DNA from: Dyella choica
GTDB lineage: Bacteria > Pseudomonadota > Gammaproteobacteria > Xanthomonadales > Rhodanobacteraceae
Length of the DNA stretch: 64,000 nt
Reading direction: 5' to 3'
Assembly (NCBI RefSeq): GCF_003977665.1
Contig: NZ_RYYV01000006.1
Span: 265,008-329,007, forward strand
Part shown: piece by piece, positions 18,601 to 25,836 of the stretch
Layout of the letters: every line of letters begins with the position of its first letter
Position numbering within the stretch: position 1 is the stretch's first letter
Notes under the pieces: model-generated
Database searches by the model: none
Seen by the model: the letters and a program-made list of their open reading frames with translations, nothing else
What the model was told of the DNA's origin: nothing
Translations under genes and position numbers: made by a program

Positions 18601-20622
18601 GTCCAGCCATTCGCCGGGAATCTTGTCCTCGCCGTCGGCTTGCGCGTAGATCAGCGCGCTCCATTTGCGCAGCAGGCCTGCCAGCAGGTCGATGCGCTGC
18701 TCGTGGATGGCCCTGCGCAGCAATACCAGCAGTGAGCGCCCCGCCGGGAGCAAGTAGGGTTCGTGCACGGGATCGAATGCGGACCCGTACCAGCTCAGTC
18801 CGGGCTGCATGGGGCGCGGCACGGCCTGGATGGCTCCTCCGCGCCGCACATATTCGGTGATCGTGTTGAGTGCCGGCACCCGATTGTCGGTGAAGCTGTG
18901 CGCGAGGACATCGGTGCGCAGCAGCGAAGGCGCGCCGTCGCGACTGGCGATCCATAGCCATCCCGGCGCATGTTCGCCCAGCGTGCCCGCTTGAGCGTGA
19001 AGCTCCCACTGCGTTGCCTCCTTGCCGGCTTCGCGCAGCAGCGGGCGCTGTGCGATCAGATCGTCTGGGCGCCATGCTGGGGTCGCTTGTGACGCGTGGG
19101 CCGAGATCAACACTTCCGGCAGCAGCGCATCGGGAAACGCGAGCTTGATGTCGATCTGTGCAAGCCCCGTAGCGCGCAGCATGGCATCGACCTGCACGCG
19201 CGTGGGCAGATAGTGTTGAGCGGGAAAAGCCTGGCGATTGGGCGTGGCCAGGATCAGCGTGCCCTCCGGTTTCAGCGCGCTCGCCGCCATGGCAAGTGCT
19301 TCGCTCAAGGGGGTGCCGTGCGGCCAAGCCTCGGCGTAGTCGTCCGCTAGTGTCAACGAAACGATGTCGTAGTCCGGTTGCAGCGACAGCTCGCGCAAGC
19401 TGGCCTGAAACACGCGCACTTGCGGACAGTCGCGCAGTCGCGCCGCCGCCACCCTCGCCCAGTGCGGCGCAAATTCGACGGCATCCACGCTGCAGCCGCG
19501 CTCGGCCCACGCCAGGGTGGATACGCCGCCGCCGCAACCGATGTCCAGCACGCGGCAACCTTTGGGAACAGGATCGAGCATATGCAATGCATTGGCGCGC
19601 CTGGGCGAGAGATGCAGGGCGCTGGTGCGGCTGTGAATCTCTTTCGCCAGGGCTGCCGAATACAGGCTCGTGTCCGGCGCTTCACACACAACGCCGTGCA
19701 GGTGCGTAGCGGTGGCGTGGATGGCCTTGTGCGGGGGATGCTCGCGCAGCGGTGAATGCCACACGCCTTCCTGGTTGCGCATGAAGGTTTCCAGCGGCCA
19801 CATCGGCGGCTGCACGCCCAGCTGTGCGATGACGCGCAGCACGACGTCGTCGTGCACTTCGTTGAGGACTTTTTCGTGCTGCAGAAACCAGTTCCAGTCC
19901 CTGGAACCCTTGCTGTCGGCCAGGGGCTTGGCGAATTTCAGCCGGCACTCCGCTTCGGACTTGCTCCAATAATGGTTGATGCGCAGTTTTTTCACCGACA
20001 CCTGCTCGGTGAAGGGGCCGTCGATAGAACGACCGTTTTCATCCACTGCGTGCGCGTTGTCCATATAAAGCATGAAGTGCGGATTGGTGCATGCGAGGAC
20101 CTTGGCCGGCTGCACGATGCTCTTGATGTGCGCGTTCTCCGGGCGATAGCTGCCATCCGCCTGGGCGTAAGGAATACCGCCGTCGAGCGTACCGCGGCGC
20201 AGATAGTTCTCCAGTACGCCGCCCGGCGGCTTCGCCGTGTGACCGGCGGAACCGAACATCACCCAGTTGACGCCTACGCCGGGGTGGTCCGCATACTCGG
20301 CCAGCACATCGGGCAAAAGCCTGGCGTCGGGCGCGAACAGGAACTCGTCCAGGTCGATGAAGGCGATCCAGTCGGCTTCGCTGCCGTGGGTCTTCAGGCA
20401 ATGCTCGTAGGCCTGCAACTGCGCCGGGTGCCGCGGCCACTCGTGCAGCACCACTGTGCCGGAGGCCATATGCGGTTGCAGCGCGTCGAGGTAGGGATCG
20501 GAGCTATTGTTGTTGTACAGGTAGAAGCGTTCCACGCCCATGAGCTGGTGGAACTCGACCCATTCGCGCAGGTATGCGGCCTCGTCCTTGAACACGGCGC
20601 AAATGGCTAGTACGCAACGCAT
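15634..20622 (-). CDS. Giant multidomain glycosyltransferase/methyltransferase, probable flagellin glycosylation enzyme
   Basis: At 1662 residues this is the largest gene in the window. Domains read from sequence: (1) residues 1-290, GT92-like glycosyltransferase with DLDEF at 90-94; (2) about 345-510, a SAM methyltransferase with CRVLDIGCGGGVSTLAW; (3) about 580-800, a mostly helical linker of unknown fold; (4) about 820-1030, a GT2-like domain with ADWIQLLHAGD; (5) about 1042-1300, a canonical GT2 domain (PLVSIIVPTKDQLPLL, LLNNDTAV); (6) about 1335-1662, a GT4-like domain (NLRLLEYGACGFPVICTD). It is divergent from fliC. Known flagellar glycosylation islands sit at this position, so stepwise build-up of a methylated flagellin glycan is the best inference. 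O-antigen modification is the alternative. The ATG has a GAGGA ribosome site. Confidence 0.85.
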   Translation of the reverse strand: MRCVLAICAVFKDEAAYLREWVEFHQLMGVERFYLYNNNSSDPYLDALQPHMASGTVVLHEWPRHPAQLQAYEHCLKTHGSEADWIAFIDLDEFLFAPDARLLPDVLAEYADHPGVGVNWVMFGSAGHTAKPPGGVLENYLRRGTLDGGIPYAQADGSYRPENAHIKSIVQPAKVLACTNPHFMLYMDNAHAVDENGRSIDGPFTEQVSVKKLRINHYWSKSEAECRLKFAKPLADSKGSRDWNWFLQHEKVLNEVHDDVVLRVIAQLGVQPPMWPLETFMRNQEGVWHSPLREHPPHKAIHATATHLHGVVCEAPDTSLYSAALAKEIHSRTSALHLSPRRANALHMLDPVPKGCRVLDIGCGGGVSTLAWAERGCSVDAVEFAPHWARVAAARLRDCPQVRVFQASLRELSLQPDYDIVSLTLADDYAEAWPHGTPLSEALAMAASALKPEGTLILATPNRQAFPAQHYLPTRVQVDAMLRATGLAQIDIKLAFPDALLPEVLISAHASQATPAWRPDDLIAQRPLLREAGKEATQWELHAQAGTLGEHAPGWLWIASRDGAPSLLRTDVLAHSFTDNRVPALNTITEYVRRGGAIQAVPRPMQPGLSWYGSAFDPVHEPYLLPAGRSLLVLLRRAIHEQRIDLLAGLLRKWSALIYAQADGEDKIPGEWLDALPAHIYLQADGETLAFRGGEWRARQPVEKQIPVYMGLWQIAYEAGLEDLLGLASPAERVTWLCKRLQIDASAEWIGHGRNLNEAFARETHEDGCWNRTDRHLKILPEWLISLPPSDLYKQWQEQLQLSNMAVAQAMHRIEKHGAPRMQVIVIDHGNDVEAVQATQASLEAQHYPHYQLSVISGDDPMQRLPGEITAGDADWIQLLHAGDLLHPAALLLLAERAVADPYLRAVYFDEDAHSRGTFEHPIFKPDFNLDLLRSYPYAGRALAFQRRCCIELGNLQARYGDMAPYDLLFRLIETDGLQSIGHIAEVMHRAALPYGQWLASETVKAHSAEIVSQHLTRIRVPHRMEAGALPGFNRVVYQHAQQPLVSIIVPTKDQLPLLNGLIDSLLSRTSYLNYELLIVDNNTSEPAACAYLDGIERLNSAQLRVLRYPHPFNYSAINNFAAAQARGEYLILLNNDTAVLHAEWIDALLNHAQRPEVGIVGAKLHFPDGRIQHGGVVLGLRGPADHPFIGLAMEADGYMHRLRVDQNYTAVTAACLMIRKSVYDEVGGLDELDFKVSYNDVDLCLKVQQAGYLTVWTPYARLMHVGSVSQTKVDTTAQEAKQKRFEGEQGAMYRKWLKLLARDPAYSTNLSVDGSGFELDPMRSKAWQPFASPLRPRLFCVAADEHGCGHYRIRQPFASMQREGMIEGLIAGVHLTPVAMERFQPTSLVMQRQIHEHQIKLLESYRDYSKAFKVFELDDLIQQIPVKSAFHGIMPKDVVKSLRRALSAMDRFVVSTPSLAEEFKGFHSDIRVVLNHLPVDWWGGLQAQRRVGRKPRVGWGGGSSHRGDLELIADVVRDLAGEVEWVFFGMCPDKLRPYVHEFHTGVPIEEYPRKLASLNLDLALAPLEENAFNECKSNLRLLEYGACGFPVICTDIVPYQGDLPVTRVKNRYKDWVNAIRMHLDDLDATARTGDALHEAVRKDWMLEGEKLVAWRDAWLPN

Positions 20623-20818
20623 GTGGTTTCCTCGTCTGATCGATGAAGCCTGGACACGCGAGCGTCGGAAATCCGACGCATCCGGCGTGGACCAAGCCGA
20701 TATGCGAGGGTGGGAGCAATGTTGGTGCCAACTTGGGTGCTTACGCCCTCTCGCTTTCGAGGACAGGGTTGCGCTGATGGGACAACCTGGCGAAGTTGTT
20801 GCATCTTGTGTGGCGAGA

Positions 20819-20872
20819 CATTGCCTGCGGCGCTTTCGGTCCCTTTAGGGACCGAAAGCGCCGCAGGCAATG
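20819..20872. repeat. Family C perfect palindrome, copy 1
   Basis: A 25-base perfect stem (CATTGCCTGCGGCGCTTTCG... arm) flanks a TTTA loop. The same 20-base arm occurs at 55321-55375. Its strength suggests a transcription barrier between the divergent glycosyltransferase and fliC, or a mobile palindrome. Confidence 0.9.
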
Positions 20873-21072
20873 CACGCACTCGCAAGTTGGATGCTGGGAT
20901 TCGCCAATTCGCATCCCCCGCCTAAATCGCGCAAAGAGCCTTCATGGTGAAATCACCCGTTCGATGCGCCAACCACACAACAGCCCCGCACATCGACAGC
21001 ACCGGCCAAACCTTTAGCGTCATCCATCACACTTTTCGCGCCCATCCCCTTGGCCCGGCGCCAAAAAATTTC

Positions 21073-21099
21073 TCAAGTAATGCCCACCAGCGCCGAAAA
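21073..21099 (+). promoter_or_regulatory. Sigma28 (FliA) promoter of fliC
   Basis: TCAAGTAA, 11 bases, then GCCGAAAA fits the sigma28 pattern TAAAGTTT-N11-GCCGATAA closely, with exact spacing. It lies about 80 bases before the fliC ATG, and fliA is present in the window. Confidence 0.85.
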
Positions 21100-21179
21100 A
21101 GTCCCTGAGGCGGTCGGCACGGCAAGGTGACGGGATCCCGCCGGTTCGAGTACCACCTATCCGGTTTCAGGAGACTTCC

Positions 21180-22412
21180 ATGTCACTCGTTCTTAATACC
21201 AACATTGCTTCGCTGCAGGCCCAGAACAACTTGAGCAAGTCGGGCAGCGCGCTGAGCACCGCCACTCGCGACCTGTCCTCGGGTCTGAAGATCAACAGCG
21301 CAGCGGACAATGCCGCCGGCTTCGCGATTGCTTCGCGTTTCCAGACGCAGATCGGCGGCCTGGGCCAGGCCAGCACCAACGCCAGCGATGCCATCAACCT
21401 GGCGCAGACCGCGGGTTCCGCGCTGAGCCAGATCACCTCCAACCTGCAGTCTATCCGTGACCTGGCCGTGCAGTCCGCCAACGGCACGTACCAGTCTTCC
21501 GACCGCGCCGCGATCGACACCTCGGTGCAGCAGTACCTGTCGGAAATCACCCGTATCGCCAACCAGACCAGCTTCAACGGCACCAACGTGTTGAACGGAT
21601 CGGTCGGCCAGCTGTCGTTCCAGATCGGCTCCAACGTAGGCCAGCAGATCAACGTGAACCTCGGCCAGGGCGCCACCACCTCCCAGGTCGGCCAGATCTC
21701 GGAGATTTCCACCGCCAACATCAGTGGTGCGTTCGTCAACGGCAGCGGCGTGTCGGGCCAGTCGATCAGCTTGAGCGGCCTGAGCATCGAAGGCGCGGAC
21801 GGCAAGAGCTACAGCCTCAGTGGCGCCAGCGCCAACAGCGCACAGGGCGTGGCGGATGCGATCAACGCAGCCGGTATTGCAGGTGTGAGTGCGGCCGTGA
21901 ACAAGAACGGCGGTATCAACGTCTACTCCACTGGCGTACTTGCGGTCTCCGGTGCATCGGTGACGGGTGCTGCGGGCACAGCGTTCAACCTGACCACGGG
22001 CGCGGTCGCGTTCGGCGCCAGCGGTGCCGGTTCAACGGCTACCGGTTTTGCGGCTACCGGTGCGGCCTACACCGACGGCTCGGTGATCACGTCCTCCGGT
22101 TCGCTGGCCGGCGGCGATGTTTTGACGGTGGACGATTCCAACAACCTGATCTCGCGCGTCGACGTGGCGCTGACCCAGGTGAGCAACTTCCAGAGCCAGC
22201 TGGGCGGCGTGCAGAACCGCTTCCAGTCGACGATCGCCACCTTGAGCGCACAGCAGACCAACCTGACGGCTTCGCAGAGCTCGATTCAGGACACGGACTT
22301 CGCGGCAACCACCGCGCAGTTGAGCAAGTCGCAGGTGTTGCAACAGGCGGGTATCTCGGTGCTGGCCACCGCCAATGCCCAGCCGCAGCAGATCCTCAAG
22401 CTGCTGGGTTAA
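21180..22412 (+). CDS. fliC: Flagellin FliC
   Basis: Major filament subunit. The 410-residue product has the conserved N-terminal D0/D1 region (MSLVLNTNIASLQAQNNLSK, LSSGLKINSAADNAAGFAIA) and C-terminal D1/D0 region (NRFQSTIATLSAQQTNLTAS, KSQVLQQAGISVLATANAQP). The variable middle (about 185-310) is Ser/Gly/Thr-rich and includes a flagellin IN-type motif near SAQGVADAINAAGIAGVSAA. The abundant Ser/Thr residues are potential O-glycosylation sites, matching the glycosyltransferase next door. Expression is expected from the sigma28 site, and a strong terminator follows. Confidence 0.98.
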   Translation: MSLVLNTNIASLQAQNNLSKSGSALSTATRDLSSGLKINSAADNAAGFAIASRFQTQIGGLGQASTNASDAINLAQTAGSALSQITSNLQSIRDLAVQSANGTYQSSDRAAIDTSVQQYLSEITRIANQTSFNGTNVLNGSVGQLSFQIGSNVGQQINVNLGQGATTSQVGQISEISTANISGAFVNGSGVSGQSISLSGLSIEGADGKSYSLSGASANSAQGVADAINAAGIAGVSAAVNKNGGINVYSTGVLAVSGASVTGAAGTAFNLTTGAVAFGASGAGSTATGFAATGAAYTDGSVITSSGSLAGGDVLTVDDSNNLISRVDVALTQVSNFQSQLGGVQNRFQSTIATLSAQQTNLTASQSSIQDTDFAATTAQLSKSQVLQQAGISVLATANAQPQQILKLLG

Positions 22413-22421
22413 CCGGTACGA

Positions 22422-22453
22422 CCGGCCATGGCGCAAGCCATGGCCGGGTTTTT
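22422..22453 (+). terminator. Intrinsic terminator of fliC
   Basis: CCGGCCATGGC, loop GCAA, GCCATGGCCGG, then GTTTTT. This is an 11-base perfect stem with tetraloop and U-tract, 10 bases after the fliC stop. Its 3' arm overlaps a possible sigma54 site for fliD. Confidence 0.9.
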
Positions 22454-22456
22454 GCT
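22441..22456 (+). promoter_or_regulatory. Possible sigma54 promoter of fliD
   Basis: TGGCCGGGTTTTTGCT has the sigma54 GG-N10-GC spacing with TGGC at -24 and TTGCT at -12. The -24 half is made from the 3' arm of the fliC terminator. The -24 trio after TGGC (CGG) departs from consensus ACG, so confidence is moderate. Confidence 0.5.
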
Positions 22457-22590
22457 TCAAGGGGTCTGACGGCCCTCAAGGCGTCAGAAAACCCACGCGA
22501 GCGGCGGGCAAAGCTCTCTTTCGATCCCCAGCAGGAACGTGAGCTTTGGCGGCGGTTCGATGGCGCCAGAAACCCTTCGATGAGGCCTTC

Positions 22591-24054
22591 ATGAGCAGCA
22601 TTTCCGGTGTGAGCAGTACTTCGAGCGCGCTTGCCGGCGCGATCAGCGGTGCCGGCTCCACTTCCAGCACGGGCAGCTCCAGCAGCGGCGGCAACATCAG
22701 CGGTACCGGCTTGCTCAGTTCGCTGGGCCTGGGTACGGGACTGGACGTCAACTCCATCATCACGGCGCTGGTCAACGCGCAGGAAGCCGGTCCGCAGGCG
22801 CAGATCACTAACCAGAGCAACGAAGACAACAACAAGATCGCCGGCCTCACCGCATTGCAGACGTCGTTGTCCGGTCTGCAGTCCGCGCTGAACGAGCTGA
22901 CCTCCAGCAACACCTACAGCACTTTCAACGCCACCCTGTCCAGCACCTCGCTTGGCACGGTGACGACGCTGCCGGATGCCTCGCCAGGCAGCCATAGCCT
23001 CAACGTGACCCAGCTCGCCACCGCCCAGAGAAGCATCAGTGCAGCGCAGTCCAGCACCGCTACGGTGGGCACGGGCACGCTCAACATCGCGGTGGGCGGC
23101 AAGAGCGTAAACATTACGGTCGGCACCGGCGACACGCTGTCCTCCATTGCCAGCAACATCAATAATGCCAACGGCAATCCCGGTGTGACCGCCACCATCG
23201 TGGCGGGCGTGAACGGCAACCAGCTCGTACTGACCTCCACCAGCACGGGCACCGCCAACGCCTTCAGCGTAAGTGCCGGCAGTGGCAGCAGCGGCGGTGT
23301 CACGGCGCTGGCGAATGCGCTCAATACGCCGAGCACCACGGCCAGCAATGCGCAGCTGACGATCGATGGCATCTCCGTCAGCAGCGCCACCAACAGCGTG
23401 AGCGGCGCACTGACCGGCGTGACCTTGAATCTCGCCGCTACCGGCAGTTCACAGCTTACCGTCGCGCAGAGCACAACACCGATCAACACGGCGGTGAACG
23501 ATTTCGTCTCCGCGTACAACACCTATGCCAGCACGGCAAACCAGCTGCAAAGCTACAACAGCACCACCAAGGTAGCTGGCGTGCTGCTGGGCGATGCCAC
23601 GCTTTCGGCGGTGCAACGACAGATTTCCCATGTGTTGAGCAGCAAGGTTTCCACCAGCAGCACCAGCAGCTTGGCCAGCCTGGGGATTACCCGCAACGCA
23701 GACGGTACCTTGGCACTGAACTCGACCACGCTGGCCAATGCTCTGTCCAGCAATCCGTTGTCGGTGCAACAGCTTTTCACGGGGACCACCGGCATTGCCA
23801 CGCAGCTGAGCTCCCTGGTCACCGGGTTCAATAGTAAATCCGGTGCGCTGCAATCGCGCATCACCAACCTCAACAGCGACCTGACCAAGCAGTCGTCGCA
23901 ACAGACGGCCTTGAATGCCCGTATGGCGGTCTATCAAAAGCAGCTGGTCACGCAATACACCAGCCTGAGCTCGCTGGTGTCGTCGCTCAACAACACCAGT
24001 TCCTATCTCACCCAGGCTATGAACGCGCTCACCGGGACCAGCAGCAAGGGCTGA
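22591..24054 (+). CDS. fliD: Filament cap protein FliD (HAP2)
   Basis: FliD caps the filament and helps flagellin fold in. The 487-residue product starts MSSISGVSSTSSALAGAISG, has the N-terminal LGLGTGLDVNSIITALVNAQ motif and ends with the coiled-coil C-terminus (ARMAVYQKQLVTQYTSLSSL). The ATG at 22591 is chosen over an upstream in-frame ATG at 22546 because it gives the normal N-terminus. It precedes fliS by two bases. Confidence 0.97.
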   Translation: MSSISGVSSTSSALAGAISGAGSTSSTGSSSSGGNISGTGLLSSLGLGTGLDVNSIITALVNAQEAGPQAQITNQSNEDNNKIAGLTALQTSLSGLQSALNELTSSNTYSTFNATLSSTSLGTVTTLPDASPGSHSLNVTQLATAQRSISAAQSSTATVGTGTLNIAVGGKSVNITVGTGDTLSSIASNINNANGNPGVTATIVAGVNGNQLVLTSTSTGTANAFSVSAGSGSSGGVTALANALNTPSTTASNAQLTIDGISVSSATNSVSGALTGVTLNLAATGSSQLTVAQSTTPINTAVNDFVSAYNTYASTANQLQSYNSTTKVAGVLLGDATLSAVQRQISHVLSSKVSTSSTSSLASLGITRNADGTLALNSTTLANALSSNPLSVQQLFTGTTGIATQLSSLVTGFNSKSGALQSRITNLNSDLTKQSSQQTALNARMAVYQKQLVTQYTSLSSLVSSLNNTSSYLTQAMNALTGTSSKG

Positions 24055-24056
24055 TC

Positions 24057-24491
24057 ATGAGTTACATGTCACGAAACGGCAGTGCACTGTATGCCCAGAC
24101 GCGCGCGCAAGGCAGCCTGGAGGGTGCTGACCGCCACCAGCTTCTGGCGATGCTGCTCGATGGCCTGGTCGATCGCATCAACCAGGCGCGCGGCCATATT
24201 TTGCACAAGGACATACCCGCCAAGGGCCAGGCGTTCGGCAAGGCGATCGGCATCCTCGTCGCCTTGCGCGAGAGCCTCGACCATACCGTGGAACCCACGC
24301 TGACCGGTCGCCTGGATGCCTTATACGACTACATCACCCGTCGCCTGCTGCATGCGCAGCTCAATGACGACCTGCGCGCGCTGGATGAATGCGAACGCCT
24401 GATCGCGCCGATCCGCGAAGCCTGGCATGCGATCCGCGAGCCGTACCTGGCTGAACTTGCCCAGCTGAAGGCGCAAGTAGCGGTACCATGA
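24057..24491 (+). CDS. fliS: Flagellin export chaperone FliS
   Basis: FliS binds the flagellin C-terminus in the cytoplasm to prevent early polymerisation. The 144-residue all-helical product has the expected pattern (SALYAQTRAQGSLEGADRHQ, LLAMLLDGLVDRINQARGHI, GKAIGILVALRESLD). It overlaps the next gene by four bases (ATGA). Confidence 0.95.
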   Translation: MSYMSRNGSALYAQTRAQGSLEGADRHQLLAMLLDGLVDRINQARGHILHKDIPAKGQAFGKAIGILVALRESLDHTVEPTLTGRLDALYDYITRRLLHAQLNDDLRALDECERLIAPIREAWHAIREPYLAELAQLKAQVAVP

Positions 24492-24793
24492 GCGGTACGG
24501 TACAAGATGAATTGCACGAGGCCCTGGCGCTCACCATCGAAATGTGCGCAGCGGCCGGCGACGGCAACTGGACGTTGGTGGCTGAACTCGATAAGAAGCG
24601 ACAGTTGCATTTGCAACGGATGCAGAGTGAGTCGCTCGGTATGCAGCAGCATGAAGCCTTGGCAGCCCTACAGACGCAAAACAACGCGTTACTGGAACGC
24701 GCGCGCGAAGTGCATGCGGTGGTGGAAGAGCAGCTCAGCCAGCATCAATACAAGCATCGAGCGTTGCGCAGCTACGTTACGTCATCTTTCTAG
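24488..24793 (+). CDS. FliT-like flagellar protein
   Basis: This 101-residue helical protein follows fliS with an ATGA overlap, the usual fliT position. It is rich in Gln, Glu and Leu (DELHEALALTIEMCAAAGDG, EVHAVVEEQLSQHQYKHRAL). FliT is a chaperone for FliD, but FliT proteins diverge strongly, so the assignment rests mainly on size, fold and position. Confidence 0.65.
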   Translation: MSGTVQDELHEALALTIEMCAAAGDGNWTLVAELDKKRQLHLQRMQSESLGMQQHEALAALQTQNNALLERAREVHAVVEEQLSQHQYKHRALRSYVTSSF

Positions 24794-24884
24794 CGTCCGG
24801 CCGTCTCGGCGCCTATGGCACGCCTCATGAATGACTCTTGTTTATAGCCGGCGTTCTGTCATAAAGCCGGCACAGGAGGGTGTC

Positions 24885-25472
24885 ATGCAAACCGAAGAAA
24901 GATGGCAGGCGTTTTCCGAACGGGTGACCTACGAGGGGCCGGTGCATCTGGCCATCGAGCCCTTTGAGCCCACGCCCGAGGACGTCGCGCGTCTTAACGA
25001 GCGCAACCTGCATGTTCTGCGCTCGCTCGCCTCGCTGGATGAGCACAAGGCCGACATCGCCAATGACGGCGACACTCCGCTGATGCAGGAGCTGCAGCGG
25101 ATGGACAGCAAGCTCAACGTATTGCTCGACATCGTCGACCGGTTGTTGCTTCCCGTCGCGCTGCTGCCGCCACGCCAAGTAGTGAGCTTCAACGTAATAG
25201 GCCTGATCGTACCGAACCAACTTGTTCCGCCTGACAGCGGCCTGCGCGTGCGCCTGCATTTTGACGCCTGTCGCGCTTTGCCATTGGAGTTGCTGGTGGA
25301 GCGCGGAAAGGCCGTTGGCGATGACAACGTTTTCCTTTTCTTTCGTGAATTGAGCGAAATGGTCGAGGATGGGTTGGAACGTTTCGTTTTTTGTCACCAT
25401 CGACGCAAAGTGGCCTCGGCGAGACTGACAGGCACTGCTGAAACTGTGTTAGGGAGCAAGCACAGAATGTGA
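24885..25472 (+). CDS. PilZ-domain-like flagellar regulator
   Basis: The 195-residue product has a helical N-terminal part (residues 1-90, MQTEERWQAFSERVTYEGPV) and a C-terminal beta-rich domain (LPPRQVVSFNVIGLIVPNQL ... GLRVRLHFDACRALPLELLV). Xanthomonadales flagellar clusters carry a PilZ-related gene at this place between fliS and fleQ, and the domain layout fits. The canonical RxxxR and DxSxxG c-di-GMP residues are not obvious, so it may be an atypical PilZ that does not bind c-di-GMP. A perfect AGGAGGG site 6 bases before the ATG fixes the start. Confidence 0.65.
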   Translation: MQTEERWQAFSERVTYEGPVHLAIEPFEPTPEDVARLNERNLHVLRSLASLDEHKADIANDGDTPLMQELQRMDSKLNVLLDIVDRLLLPVALLPPRQVVSFNVIGLIVPNQLVPPDSGLRVRLHFDACRALPLELLVERGKAVGDDNVFLFFRELSEMVEDGLERFVFCHHRRKVASARLTGTAETVLGSKHRM

Positions 25473-25515
25473 TGGTTATCACGCGATGAAACATCCGGGC
25501 ACGCCGGTTTTCCGC

Positions 25516-25531
25516 CCCGCCTACGCGGGGT
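25516..25531. terminator. Short GC hairpin after the PilZ-like gene
   Basis: CCCCGC-CTAC-GCGGGG, about 45 bases after the PilZ gene stop, without a U-tract. It may be a fragment of a dispersed repeat (compare GTCATCCCCGCGAAAGCGGG at 27676). Confidence 0.4.
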
Positions 25532-25708
25532 CCAGCGTTTTGGGCAGCTGAACTGCCCACGTCATTGAGTATAAAAATCGATCTAAGTCATTGATGTAAA
25601 CGGTTTCTTTTGCGGCACACAAATGTGAATGCGTCGACGTACGGTGTGCGAAATCCGTCACGCGGCAAATGGGATGTATCGCACAGACCCAAATGGACGC
25701 GAAATTTT

Positions 25709-25743
25709 TGGCGTTCTTCTTGCTGGATTGGCACACGTGTCGC
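25709..25743 (+). promoter_or_regulatory. Two overlapping sigma54-like boxes upstream of fleQ
   Basis: TGGCGTTCTTCTTGCT (25709-25724) has TGGC and TTGCT with the correct GG-N10-GC spacing. TGGCACACGTGTCGC (25729-25743) has a full -24 box but TCGC at -12. They lie 94-128 bases before the ATG. Chance matches of this quality are possible, so this is tentative. Confidence 0.4.
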
Positions 25744-25836
25744 GGCGAATCGCTGACACACAGGGGACACACGACATTTGAGGCGGAATCGTCGTTGTTC
25801 ATTAGCAGTCGCAGTAGAGCAGCAGGACTTGTGTTC

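Larger units (their letters stand above)
20623..21179. other. Divergent intergenic region, glycosyltransferase to fliC
   Basis: These 557 bases hold the leader of the minus-strand glycosyltransferase, a 54-base palindrome (20819-20872) and the fliC sigma28 promoter (21073-21099). The fliC 5' UTR is then about 70-75 bases, with an AGGAGA ribosome site before the ATG. No gene with recognisable features was seen. Confidence 0.7.
25473..25836. other. fleQ upstream region
   Basis: These 364 bases hold a GC hairpin (CCCCGC-CTAC-GCGGGG, 25516-25531), an AT-richer stretch (25565-25610) that could hold a housekeeping promoter, and two sigma54-like boxes (separate entry). The fleQ reading frame is open back to 25669, but that extension lacks family features. 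Confidence 0.6.
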
